Origin: Clostridia bacterium
GTDB taxonomy: Bacteria; Bacillota; Clostridia; Oscillospirales; CAG-272
Length of the DNA: 6,342 nucleotides
NCBI GenBank assembly: GCA_017556845.1
Contig: JAFYMA010000111.1
Span: 1 to 6,342, forward strand
Direction: 5' to 3'
Below, one piece after another: positions 1-5,465 of this stretch. Under the pieces are notes generated by a model, which saw only the letters and a program-made list of their open reading frames with translations, had not been told where the DNA came from and did not search any database. The first letter of the stretch is position 1. Each line of letters starts with the position of its first letter. The position numbers were made by a program, and so were the translations under genes.

Positions 1-1
1 C

Positions 2-1000
2 AGCAGTGATACGATGCAGTTTTTTGAGCAGCTCGGCGTTCCCTTGAAAACGGAAAGGGGAAACAGAGTGTTCCCCGTGTCCGACAGCGCTCACGATATA
101 GCAAACGCGCTTGTTGATAATTGCCGTAAAAGCGGCGCAAGACTCATAACGAAGCGCGTTACGGATATTAAAAGCTGTGACGGCATCTTTACTGTAAGCT
201 GTGACACCGGAAGCGCTGAATACGATGCCGTTCTTATCGCAACGGGCGGGGCATCTTATAAGGGTACCGGCTCAACGGGCGACGGATATTCGTTTGCAAG
301 ATCGCTCGGACATACCGTAACGGAGATAAAGCCGTCACTTGTGCCTCTTGTCTGCCGTGAAAGAGTATGTGCTGAAATGATGGGACTTTCGCTGAAGAAT
401 ATCGAGCTTAAGGTAGTAGACACACAGAACGGAAAAACGGTATACCGTCAGTTCGGCGAAATGCTGTTTACACATTTCGGCGTAAGCGGCCCTGTCGTTC
501 TCAGTGCATCAAGCGCGATAAGACAAATGGAAAAGGGCAGATATAAGCTGTATATAGACTTAAAGCCCGCACTTGATGAATCCGAGCTTGACAAACGTCT
601 TATATCCGACTTCGGCAAAAATCTTAATAAGAATTTTTCAAACTCTCTCGGAGCGTTGCTCCCGCAGAAAATGATAGAGCCTATCATACGTCTGTCGAAT
701 ATCGACCCTCATAAGAAGGTCAACGAAATAACGAAGCAGCAACGCAGGGAATTACTTTCGCTTCTTAAGGCGTTTCCGCTTACGGTTGACGGCTTTTCCG
801 ATATAAACGATGCGATAATCACGTCCGGAGGAGTAAGCGTCAAGGAGATAAATCAGAAAACAATGTGCTCAAAGCTGGTTCCTGGATTATATTTTGCAGG
901 AGAGATAATCGACTGCGACGGCTTTACAGGCGGATTTAATTTACAGATAGCGTTTTCCACCGCTTATGCGGCGGCAAGCTCAATAATACAAGATATCTGA
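2..1000 (+). CDS. HI0933/BaiN-family FAD-dependent oxidoreductase, 5'-truncated
   Basis: The frame is open from the first base of the window, so the gene begins upstream. Members are usually near 400 residues, and about 70-80 residues, including the N-terminal GxGxxG FAD-binding loop, should lie outside. The ATG at 14 is internal: homologues read through it (SSDTMQFFEQLGVPLKTERG). Visible family signatures are VFPVSD (about 74-91), the second dinucleotide-fold segment ATGGASYKGTGSTGDGYSFA (238-297), GEMLFTHFGVSGP in the middle, and the C-terminal flavin-contacting stretch GLYFAGE..DCDGFTGGFNLQIAFSTA (from 884). The family is annotated variously as aminoacetone oxidase-like, YtfP/YhiN or BaiN. 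BaiN acts on bile-acid intermediates in Clostridium scindens, but the role of most homologues is unknown and substrate cannot be inferred here. A conserved place directly upstream of cmk suggests a housekeeping protein rather than a bile-acid enzyme. Family assignment is firm, function is not. Confidence 0.9.
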   Translation, partial: SSDTMQFFEQLGVPLKTERGNRVFPVSDSAHDIANALVDNCRKSGARLITKRVTDIKSCDGIFTVSCDTGSAEYDAVLIATGGASYKGTGSTGDGYSFARSLGHTVTEIKPSLVPLVCRERVCAEMMGLSLKNIELKVVDTQNGKTVYRQFGEMLFTHFGVSGPVVLSASSAIRQMEKGRYKLYIDLKPALDESELDKRLISDFGKNLNKNFSNSLGALLPQKMIEPIIRLSNIDPHKKVNEITKQQRRELLSLLKAFPLTVDGFSDINDAIITSGGVSVKEINQKTMCSKLVPGLYFAGEIIDCDGFTGGFNLQIAFSTAYAAASSIIQDI

Positions 1001-1015
1001 AAGGATTTCACAAAA

Positions 1016-1687
1016 ATGCGTATTAATATAGCTATAGACGGTCCTTCAGGGGCAGGAAAAAGCTCACTTGCAAAGGCAGTGGCCAAAGAACTCGGACTTA
1101 TTCACGTTGATACGGGTGCAATGTATCGCACGGTAGGTCTTTATATGCTTGAAAACGGAATAGATCCCAAGGATCCCGAGGCGGTTTCCGCTGTGTTGAA
1201 TGACGTAAAGGTAGAGCTTGAATTTCAGGACGGCGTACAGCACATATATCTCAACGGCAGATGCGTGGATTCCTTGATAAGATCAAACGAGGCGTCAATG
1301 TACGCTTCATACGTTTCGGCAATACAGGCAGTAAGAGATTTTCTTTTGAATACGCAGCGCCAGATGGCAGAAAAGCAAGACGTAATTATGGACGGTCGTG
1401 ACATTGGCACAGTAATACTGCCAAATGCGGCTCTTAAGATCTTTCTCGTTGCGAATGACGAGGCAAGAGCACGCCGCAGATATAAGGAGCTTACGGAAAA
1501 AGGCGAAAGCGTTACGTTTGAAGAGGTTCTTGATCTTATGAAAAAGCGTGACGAAAAAGATAAGGGAAGAAAGATAGCTCCCGCTGTTCCTGCAGACGAT
1601 GCGGTTATATTTGACAACACGGAATACGATCTTCAACAGTGCGTAGATTACATTATATCGCTTGCGAAGGAAAGGTTTTCGATATGA
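1016..1687 (+). CDS. cmk: Cytidylate kinase, (d)CMP kinase
   Basis: This cytoplasmic enzyme phosphorylates CMP and dCMP with ATP, feeding CTP/dCTP pools for nucleic acid and phospholipid synthesis. The 223-residue product has the usual length. It shows the P-loop GPSGAGKSS (residues 9-17), the nucleotide-binding DTGAMYR (32-38), the CMP-kinase insert with RSNEASMYASYVSAI, MDGRDIGT (125-132) binding the monophosphate, the arginine-rich lid ARARRRYKEL (150-159), and the RDEKDKGRK stretch (178-186) near the C-terminus. The start is supported by AAGGA at 1001-1005, 10 nt upstream. The gene follows the flavoprotein stop by 15 nt, and its own stop overlaps the next start (ATGA, 1684-1687), so it sits inside one transcript. 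All core motifs are present and nothing looks damaged. Confidence 0.97.
   Translation: MRINIAIDGPSGAGKSSLAKAVAKELGLIHVDTGAMYRTVGLYMLENGIDPKDPEAVSAVLNDVKVELEFQDGVQHIYLNGRCVDSLIRSNEASMYASYVSAIQAVRDFLLNTQRQMAEKQDVIMDGRDIGTVILPNAALKIFLVANDEARARRRYKELTEKGESVTFEEVLDLMKKRDEKDKGRKIAPAVPADDAVIFDNTEYDLQQCVDYIISLAKERFSI
1666..1675 (+). promoter_or_regulatory. Ribosome binding site deciding the plsC start
   Basis: Two tandem Shine-Dalgarno-like pentamers, GAAGG (1666-1670) and AAAGG (1671-1675), end 8 nt before the ATG at 1684. This favours 1684 over an in-frame GTG at 1639, which has no comparable site and would add 15 non-family residues overlapping cmk. The site lies within the last codons of cmk, as expected for a translationally coupled gene pair. 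Confidence 0.75.
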
Positions 1688-2298
1688 GCTTTTATACGGG
1701 TGCAATAAAAACGTTTGGCGGTCTTGCACGTTTCGTACTTGGCATAAAAAGTGTTCAGGGACTTGAAAATATACCGAAAACGGGCCCTGCACTCGTGTGT
1801 GCAAACCATACTGCGTTTGTTGATCCCATTATTCTCGCAGCGGCAATGAGACTGCCTATAAAGTTTATGGGCAAGGCAGAGCTGTTCAAAATACCCGTTC
1901 TGAGCCTTATTATAAGAAGCTTCGGAGCTTTTCCTGTGAGAAGAGGCGGAAGCGACGTTACGTCTCTTAAAACGACGGTAAAGCTTTTAAAAAGCGGAGA
2001 GTTTGTCGGAATGTTTCCTCAGGGCACAAGATGTCCAAACGTAGCACCCGAAACGACAGAGGTAAAAAGCGGAGCCGGGCTTATTCTCAGCCGCGCTGAA
2101 TGTAACGTTATTCCCGTGTATATCAAAACAAAGAATAACAAAGCCGGATTTTTCAAAAGAACGACGGTCATTATCGGAAAGCCGATAGAGTATTCATCCT
2201 TAGGTATAACCGAGGGGATCAAGCGCGAGTACGAGGAAGCGGCTAATAAGATATTCAGAACAATATGTGAGCTTGATAAGGAAAAGGCAGATAAATGA
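1684..2298 (+). CDS. plsC: 1-acyl-sn-glycerol-3-phosphate acyltransferase (PlsC/LPLAT family)
   Basis: The predicted enzyme transfers a fatty acyl group to lysophosphatidic acid, making phosphatidic acid at the cytoplasmic face of the membrane. From the ATG at 1684 it has 204 residues, typical of compact Firmicute PlsC proteins. Block I NHTAFVDP contains the catalytic H42-x4-D47. Block II follows as FPVRRG (83-88). Block III is FPQGTR (111-116), where Gln113 replaces the usual Glu of FPEGTR. Block IV is VIPVYI (142-147). I see no clear transmembrane helix; the hydrophobic N-terminal segment and the 70-84 region probably mediate membrane contact. The start overlaps the cmk stop by 4 nt and the stop overlaps the ispH start by 4 nt, so all three are probably translated in a coupled way. 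The substrate is inferred from the family; another lysophospholipid acceptor is possible. Confidence 0.92.
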   Translation: MSFYTGAIKTFGGLARFVLGIKSVQGLENIPKTGPALVCANHTAFVDPIILAAAMRLPIKFMGKAELFKIPVLSLIIRSFGAFPVRRGGSDVTSLKTTVKLLKSGEFVGMFPQGTRCPNVAPETTEVKSGAGLILSRAECNVIPVYIKTKNNKAGFFKRTTVIIGKPIEYSSLGITEGIKREYEEAANKIFRTICELDKEKADK

Positions 2299-4352
2299 AA
2301 AACGTAACGGTTGCAAAATATGCGGGCTTTTGCTTCGGAGTTGAAAGAGCAATAAAAACAGTATACGATATAATAAAGGAGCAAAGCGGCTCACGCATAT
2401 ATACGCTCGGAAAGATCATTCATAATCCGATAGTCACAGAGGAGCTTGAAGAAAAGGGCGTCAGGATCATATCGCTTGATGATATAGATACGATAGTAAA
2501 AAGTGCCGAAAAGGAAAATCCTGCAGTGATAATCGTGAGAACTCACGGTGTAACGAGAGATATTTCTGAAAAGCTCGCAAGGGGCGCACAGGATAATCCG
2601 TATTTTTCTTTTGTGGACTGCACGTGTCCGTATGTTAAAAAAATTCATAATATCGTAAACGATAATTCCGATGCCGATACTCTCACAGTCGTATTCGGCG
2701 ACAGTAAGCACCCTGAGGTAGAGGGCATCAAAAGCTACGCTAACGGAGACGTGGAAACGGTTTTGTTTGAAGATGATATTGAAAAAATGGCAAGCAGCAG
2801 AAAAAACGAGCCTGCAAATGTCATAATGGTATCTCAAACAACACAAAATTTATTTGAGTGTAAAAAGTCACAAAAAAAACTCAAAAAACTATATACTAAT
2901 ACAAAAATTTTTGATACAATATGCAGTGTAACTGAAAACAGACAAAAAGAAACCGAAGAACTTTCATCAAAAGTTGACATAATGGTGATAATTGGCGGTG
3001 CGGACAGTTCAAATACGAACAAACTTTTTCATATAGCAAAGGAAAACTGCCGTAATGCAATTATGATCGAGCGCGTGTCCGAGCTTGATGAGTATGATTT
3101 TTCGGAATATAGTAATATAGGAATAACTGCCGGTGCTTCAACACCGGATAGTATAATACAGGAGGTAAGAAGAAAAATGAGCGAAGAACTCAAAAATGCA
3201 GGCGAAGAAAATTTCGCGCAAATGTTGGAGGAATCTTTCAAAACTTTAAATACAGGAGATGTCGTAACGGGTACTGTTATAGCTGTATCCAGCAATGAGA
3301 TACATGTCGATCTTGGCGCAAAAGTTACAGGTATATTGTCATATGACGATATTACAGACGAGCCCGGCATCAAGCTGGAAGAAGTTTTCAAGGTTGGCGA
3401 CACAGTACAGGCAGTAGCAGTAAGAGTATCGGACGTTGACGGCGTTGCTGTTCTTTCCAAGAAGAAGATCGACGCTAAAAACAAGTGGTCTTCGATCGTT
3501 GCTGCATACGAAAGCGGCGAAATACTTGAGGGCAGATACGTTGAAGTTGTTAAGGGCGGCGTTATTATGTCCATTGAGGGTGTGAGAGTGTTCGTTCCCG
3601 CATCCCACACAACAGTTCCCCGCGACGGTGATCTTGCAACCGTTAACGGTAAGCGTGCAAAGGTTAAGATCATTGAGATCGACGAAACAAAGCGCAGAGC
3701 AAAGGCATCTGAGCGTGTTGTCGTACGCGAGGAGAGAAAGAAGGCTGAGGCTGAATTCTGGGCTAACATCGAAGTTGGCAAGCACTACGTAGGTGAGATA
3801 AAGTCTCTTACGTCTTACGGTGCGTTCGTTGACCTCGGCTGCGGTATCGACGGTATGGTACACGTTACAGAGCTTTCATGGCAGAGAATAAAGAATCCTG
3901 CACAGGTAGTTGCTGTAGGTCAGAAGATCGAAGTTTTCGTTAAGGAATTCGACGCTGAAAAAAGACGCATCGCACTTGGCTACAAGACTGAAGAGTCAAA
4001 TCCCTGGACGCTGTTCACAAATAAGTACAGCGTAGGCGACGTTGCTAAGGTTAAGATAGTAAGCCTTATGCCCTTCGGTGCATTTGCACAGATACTTCCC
4101 GGTGCTGACGGACTTATCCACATCTCTCAGATCGCTGACAGAAAGATAGACAAGCCCGGCGACGTACTTACGGTAGGCGAAGAGGTTGAAGCTAAGATCG
4201 TTTCAGTAGACGAGGAAAAGCATCAGATCGGTCTTTCTATCCGCGCTCTCATAGCTCCCGCAGAGGAAGCAGCTGAAGAAGCTGAGGAAGCAGACGATAC
4301 ACTCGTATATTCGGACGAAGCTCCCGTTGAAGGCCAGAACGACGCTGAATAA
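2295..4352 (+). CDS. ispH-rpsA: IspH (HMBPP reductase) fused to four-domain S1 RNA-binding protein
   Basis: One uninterrupted 685-residue frame. Residues 1-294 are IspH, the [4Fe-4S] enzyme that reduces HMBPP to IPP and DMAPP at the end of the MEP pathway. The cluster cysteines are C13 (AGFCFGV), C111 (DCTCPYV) and C210 (TICSVTENRQ). Substrate residues are H43, H84 (THGV), H139 and E141 (HPEVEG), T182/T183 (SQTT), S238-N240 (SSNTN) and S282 (TAGAST), so the enzyme looks complete. Residues 295-685 resemble Firmicute ribosomal protein S1, with S1 OB-fold repeats at roughly 318-389, 405-474, 493-562 and 578-650. The latter two carry the clearest YGAFV/FGAFA and DGMVH/DGLIH signatures. A Glu/Ala-rich acidic tail follows (656-685). 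The start overlaps plsC (ATGA) with AAAGG 7 nt upstream. Such fusions are known across Clostridia. Codon use differs between the halves and an internal S1 start is likely (see 3177). The terminator at 4367 ends the operon. Confidence 0.95.
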   Translation: MKNVTVAKYAGFCFGVERAIKTVYDIIKEQSGSRIYTLGKIIHNPIVTEELEEKGVRIISLDDIDTIVKSAEKENPAVIIVRTHGVTRDISEKLARGAQDNPYFSFVDCTCPYVKKIHNIVNDNSDADTLTVVFGDSKHPEVEGIKSYANGDVETVLFEDDIEKMASSRKNEPANVIMVSQTTQNLFECKKSQKKLKKLYTNTKIFDTICSVTENRQKETEELSSKVDIMVIIGGADSSNTNKLFHIAKENCRNAIMIERVSELDEYDFSEYSNIGITAGASTPDSIIQEVRRKMSEELKNAGEENFAQMLEESFKTLNTGDVVTGTVIAVSSNEIHVDLGAKVTGILSYDDITDEPGIKLEEVFKVGDTVQAVAVRVSDVDGVAVLSKKKIDAKNKWSSIVAAYESGEILEGRYVEVVKGGVIMSIEGVRVFVPASHTTVPRDGDLATVNGKRAKVKIIEIDETKRRAKASERVVVREERKKAEAEFWANIEVGKHYVGEIKSLTSYGAFVDLGCGIDGMVHVTELSWQRIKNPAQVVAVGQKIEVFVKEFDAEKRRIALGYKTEESNPWTLFTNKYSVGDVAKVKIVSLMPFGAFAQILPGADGLIHISQIADRKIDKPGDVLTVGEEVEAKIVSVDEEKHQIGLSIRALIAPAEEAAEEAEEADDTLVYSDEAPVEGQNDAE
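3085..3113 (+). promoter_or_regulatory. Possible internal promoter upstream of the S1 portion
   Basis: TTGATG (3085-3090) and TATAGT (3108-3113) are separated by exactly 17 nt and match the sigma-A consensus at 4/6 and 5/6 positions. There is no TGn extension. A transcript would start near 3119-3121 and give a leader of roughly 57 nt containing the hairpin at 3130-3147 and the AGGAGGT site before the ATG at 3177. It lies inside AT-rich IspH coding sequence, where chance matches are common, so this is a suggestion only. Confidence 0.3.
3130..3147 (+). repeat. Perfect 6-bp inverted repeat (hairpin) before the internal S1 ribosome binding site
   Basis: CCGGTG (3130-3135) and CACCGG (3142-3147) are exact reverse complements around a 6-nt loop, and no flanking pair extends the stem. 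The bases also encode the conserved IspH stretch AGASTP, so protein constraint explains part of the pattern. The hairpin ends 12 nt before the AGGAGGT site. It could mark an mRNA-processing or S1 autoregulatory element, or be coincidence. Confidence 0.35.
3160..3166 (+). promoter_or_regulatory. Internal ribosome binding site AGGAGGT within the ispH-rpsA frame
   Basis: AGGAGGT is an essentially perfect anti-16S match and one of the strongest Shine-Dalgarno sequences in the window. It ends 10 nt before an in-frame ATG at 3177. In frame it encodes only Gln-Glu-Val of the IspH C-terminus, where the sequence is not tightly conserved, so the protein does not obviously force it. Its place at the domain boundary argues that it is a working initiation site kept from a formerly separate rpsA gene. 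Confidence 0.65.
3177..4352 (+). CDS. rpsA: Predicted internally initiated stand-alone S1 protein (same frame as the fusion)
   Basis: Starting at the in-frame ATG (fusion residue 295) gives a 391-residue protein beginning MSEELKNAGEENFAQMLEES. It contains all four S1 domains and the acidic tail, close to the size of free-standing S1-like proteins in low-GC Gram-positives. The start has AGGAGGT at 3160-3166 with 10-nt spacing. Lysine codons in this half are 27 AAG to 5 AAA, against 8 to 19 in the IspH half; isoleucine shifts from mostly ATA (18 of 31) to mostly ATC (15 of 29). That is the bias expected of a more highly expressed protein. It would bind mRNA and, by analogy with S1, assist translation. 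Whether it is made separately from the fusion is inferred, not shown. Confidence 0.5.
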   Translation: MSEELKNAGEENFAQMLEESFKTLNTGDVVTGTVIAVSSNEIHVDLGAKVTGILSYDDITDEPGIKLEEVFKVGDTVQAVAVRVSDVDGVAVLSKKKIDAKNKWSSIVAAYESGEILEGRYVEVVKGGVIMSIEGVRVFVPASHTTVPRDGDLATVNGKRAKVKIIEIDETKRRAKASERVVVREERKKAEAEFWANIEVGKHYVGEIKSLTSYGAFVDLGCGIDGMVHVTELSWQRIKNPAQVVAVGQKIEVFVKEFDAEKRRIALGYKTEESNPWTLFTNKYSVGDVAKVKIVSLMPFGAFAQILPGADGLIHISQIADRKIDKPGDVLTVGEEVEAKIVSVDEEKHQIGLSIRALIAPAEEAAEEAEEADDTLVYSDEAPVEGQNDAE

Positions 4353-4366
4353 TCAGTAATAACATT

Positions 4367-4400
4367 AAAATTGCCGCAATTTATTTGCGGCAATTTTTAT
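4367..4400 (+). terminator. Rho-independent terminator after ispH-rpsA
   Basis: A 13-bp perfect stem pairs AAAATTGCCGCAA (4367-4379) with TTGCGGCAATTTT (4385-4397) around a 5-nt loop, with a T-run (4394-4398) on the 3' side. It starts 14 nt after the TAA of ispH-rpsA and precedes the ddh promoter, separating the two transcription units. The A-rich 5' side means it may also work weakly in the opposite direction, but no gene on the other strand would use it. Confidence 0.92.
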
Positions 4401-4408
4401 TATCTGTA

Positions 4409-4437
4409 TTGAAAAAGGAAAAATACTGTGATATAAT
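4409..4437 (+). promoter_or_regulatory. Sigma-A promoter of ddh (extended -10)
   Basis: TTGAAA (4409-4414) lies 17 nt before TATAAT (4432-4437), and the -10 is preceded by TG (4429-4430) plus one base, giving a TGnTATAAT extended element. Transcription should start near 4444, leaving a leader of about 20 nt with GGAG (4455-4458) 6 nt before the ATG at 4465. It is close to consensus and needs no activator on its face. I see no operator-like palindrome or riboswitch in this short leader. Confidence 0.85.
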
Positions 4438-4464
4438 AATGAAAAATATAAAACGGAGTTTTCT

Positions 4465-5451
4465 ATGAGTATAAGAATAGGAATATACGGATACGGCAAT
4501 CTCGGCAGGGGAATAGAAAGCGCAATAAGACAAAACCCCGATATGCAGTTAGTTGCCGTGTTTACAAGACGTGATCCGAAAAGTGTGAAAATATCAACAC
4601 CCGGCGTTTCAGTCGTCAGTGCTGATGACGTTGCAGACTATACGGATCTCATAGACGTTATGATACTGTGCGGCGGCAGTGCGAAGGATCTGCCCGTTCA
4701 ATCAGTTCAGCTTGCAAGGCTCTTCAATATAGTTGACAGCTTTGACACCCACGCAAATATCCCCGTTCATTTTGCAAACGTAGATAAAGCTGCGCAAGAA
4801 GGCAAAAAGATCGCAGTTATTTCAGCAGGCTGGGATCCTGGAATGTTTTCACTGAACAGACTGTACGGCGAGGCTGTCTTACCTTGCGGAAGTGATTATA
4901 CGTTCTGGGGAAAGGGCGTAAGCCAGGGACATTCGGATGCAATTCGCAGAATAGACGGCGTACTTGATGCAAAGCAGTATACAGTTCCGGTAGAGTCTGC
5001 GCTTGACGCAGTCAGATCCGGTGATCAGCCCGCACTTACAACACGGTAAAAGCACACGCGTGAGTGCTTCGTCGTAGCAGCGGAGGGAGCAGACAAGGCA
5101 AGAATTGAAAAAGAAATAAAGGAAATGCCAAATTATTTTGCTGATTACGATACGAGCGTGACGTTCATCTCACTTGACGAGCTTCGTGAAAAGCACAGTG
5201 CGATGCCTCACGGCGGCTTCGTTATCAGAAGCGGCGTAACCGGACTTAACGGTGAAAATAAGCACGTTATCGAATACAGCTTGAAATTGGATTCAAATCC
5301 CGAATTTACATCGTCTGCAATTCTTGCGTTTGCAAGAGCGGCGTATAGAATGGCACAAAAGGGCGATATCGGATGTAAAACCGTTTTTGATATTCCGCCT
5401 GCGTATTTAAGCCGTCGGTCTTACGAAGAACTTATTTCAACATTACTGTAA
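4465..5451 (+). pseudogene. ddh: meso-diaminopimelate D-dehydrogenase, interrupted by an in-frame TAA
   Basis: The intact enzyme makes meso-diaminopimelate from tetrahydrodipicolinate, ammonia and NADPH in one step, for peptidoglycan and lysine. The N-terminal part has the Rossmann motif GYGNLG (residues 9-14), CGGSAKDLP (69-77), DSFDTH (91-96), SAGWDPGMFS (120-129) and FWGKGVSQGHSDA (147-159), all Ddh signatures. At 5047-5049 the frame reads TAA after ALTTR, where relatives continue LTTREKHTREC. The same frame then continues cleanly as KHTRECFVVAAEG through MPNYFADYD and GGFVIRSGVTG to the natural TAA at 5449-5451. Total length is 328 positions, matching the family. There is no frameshift and no other damage. 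One G-to-T change in a GAA codon explains it. The first 194 residues alone would lack the C-terminal dimer and substrate-closing region. If the stop is a base-call error, this is a normal ddh gene. Confidence 0.9.
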
Positions 5452-5465
5452 AAGGAGAAAATAAA

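Noticed and set aside
1639..1683. Longer plsC reading frame starting at GTG 1639
   Set aside because: No ribosome binding site is seen before it, it would overlap cmk by 49 nt, and the added residues do not resemble the family N-terminus. The ATG at 1684 has a good site and a 4-nt overlap.
1917..1930. Small hairpin AAGCT-TCGG-AGCTT inside plsC
   Set aside because: A 5-bp stem within conserved coding sequence with no T-run or nearby start; most simply chance.
2871..2880. A8 run in ispH as a possible programmed frameshift site
   Set aside because: The frame stays correct, the essential Cys210 lies downstream, and I see no stimulatory structure. It is an A-rich, lysine-coding patch.
2974..2979. 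Perfect TTGACA inside ispH as a -35 element
   Set aside because: No TATAAT-like hexamer at 16-18 nt spacing; a GATAAT at 2987 is only 7 nt away.
3152..3157. Perfect TATAAT just before the internal S1 start
   Set aside because: No -35 at the right spacing and no TG extension; a start from it would fall inside the AGGAGGT site and remove the ribosome binding site.
3029..3781. Long open frame on the minus strand opposite ispH-rpsA, with another overlapping it to 3863
   Set aside because: Low-complexity Ser/Thr-rich translation with no family motif; it is the antisense shadow of the strongly biased S1 codons.
5125..5451. Separate gene starting at ATG 5125
   Set aside because: It is the C-terminal third of Ddh in the same frame as the upstream part; the AAGGA before the ATG is only about 2 nt away, too close for initiation.
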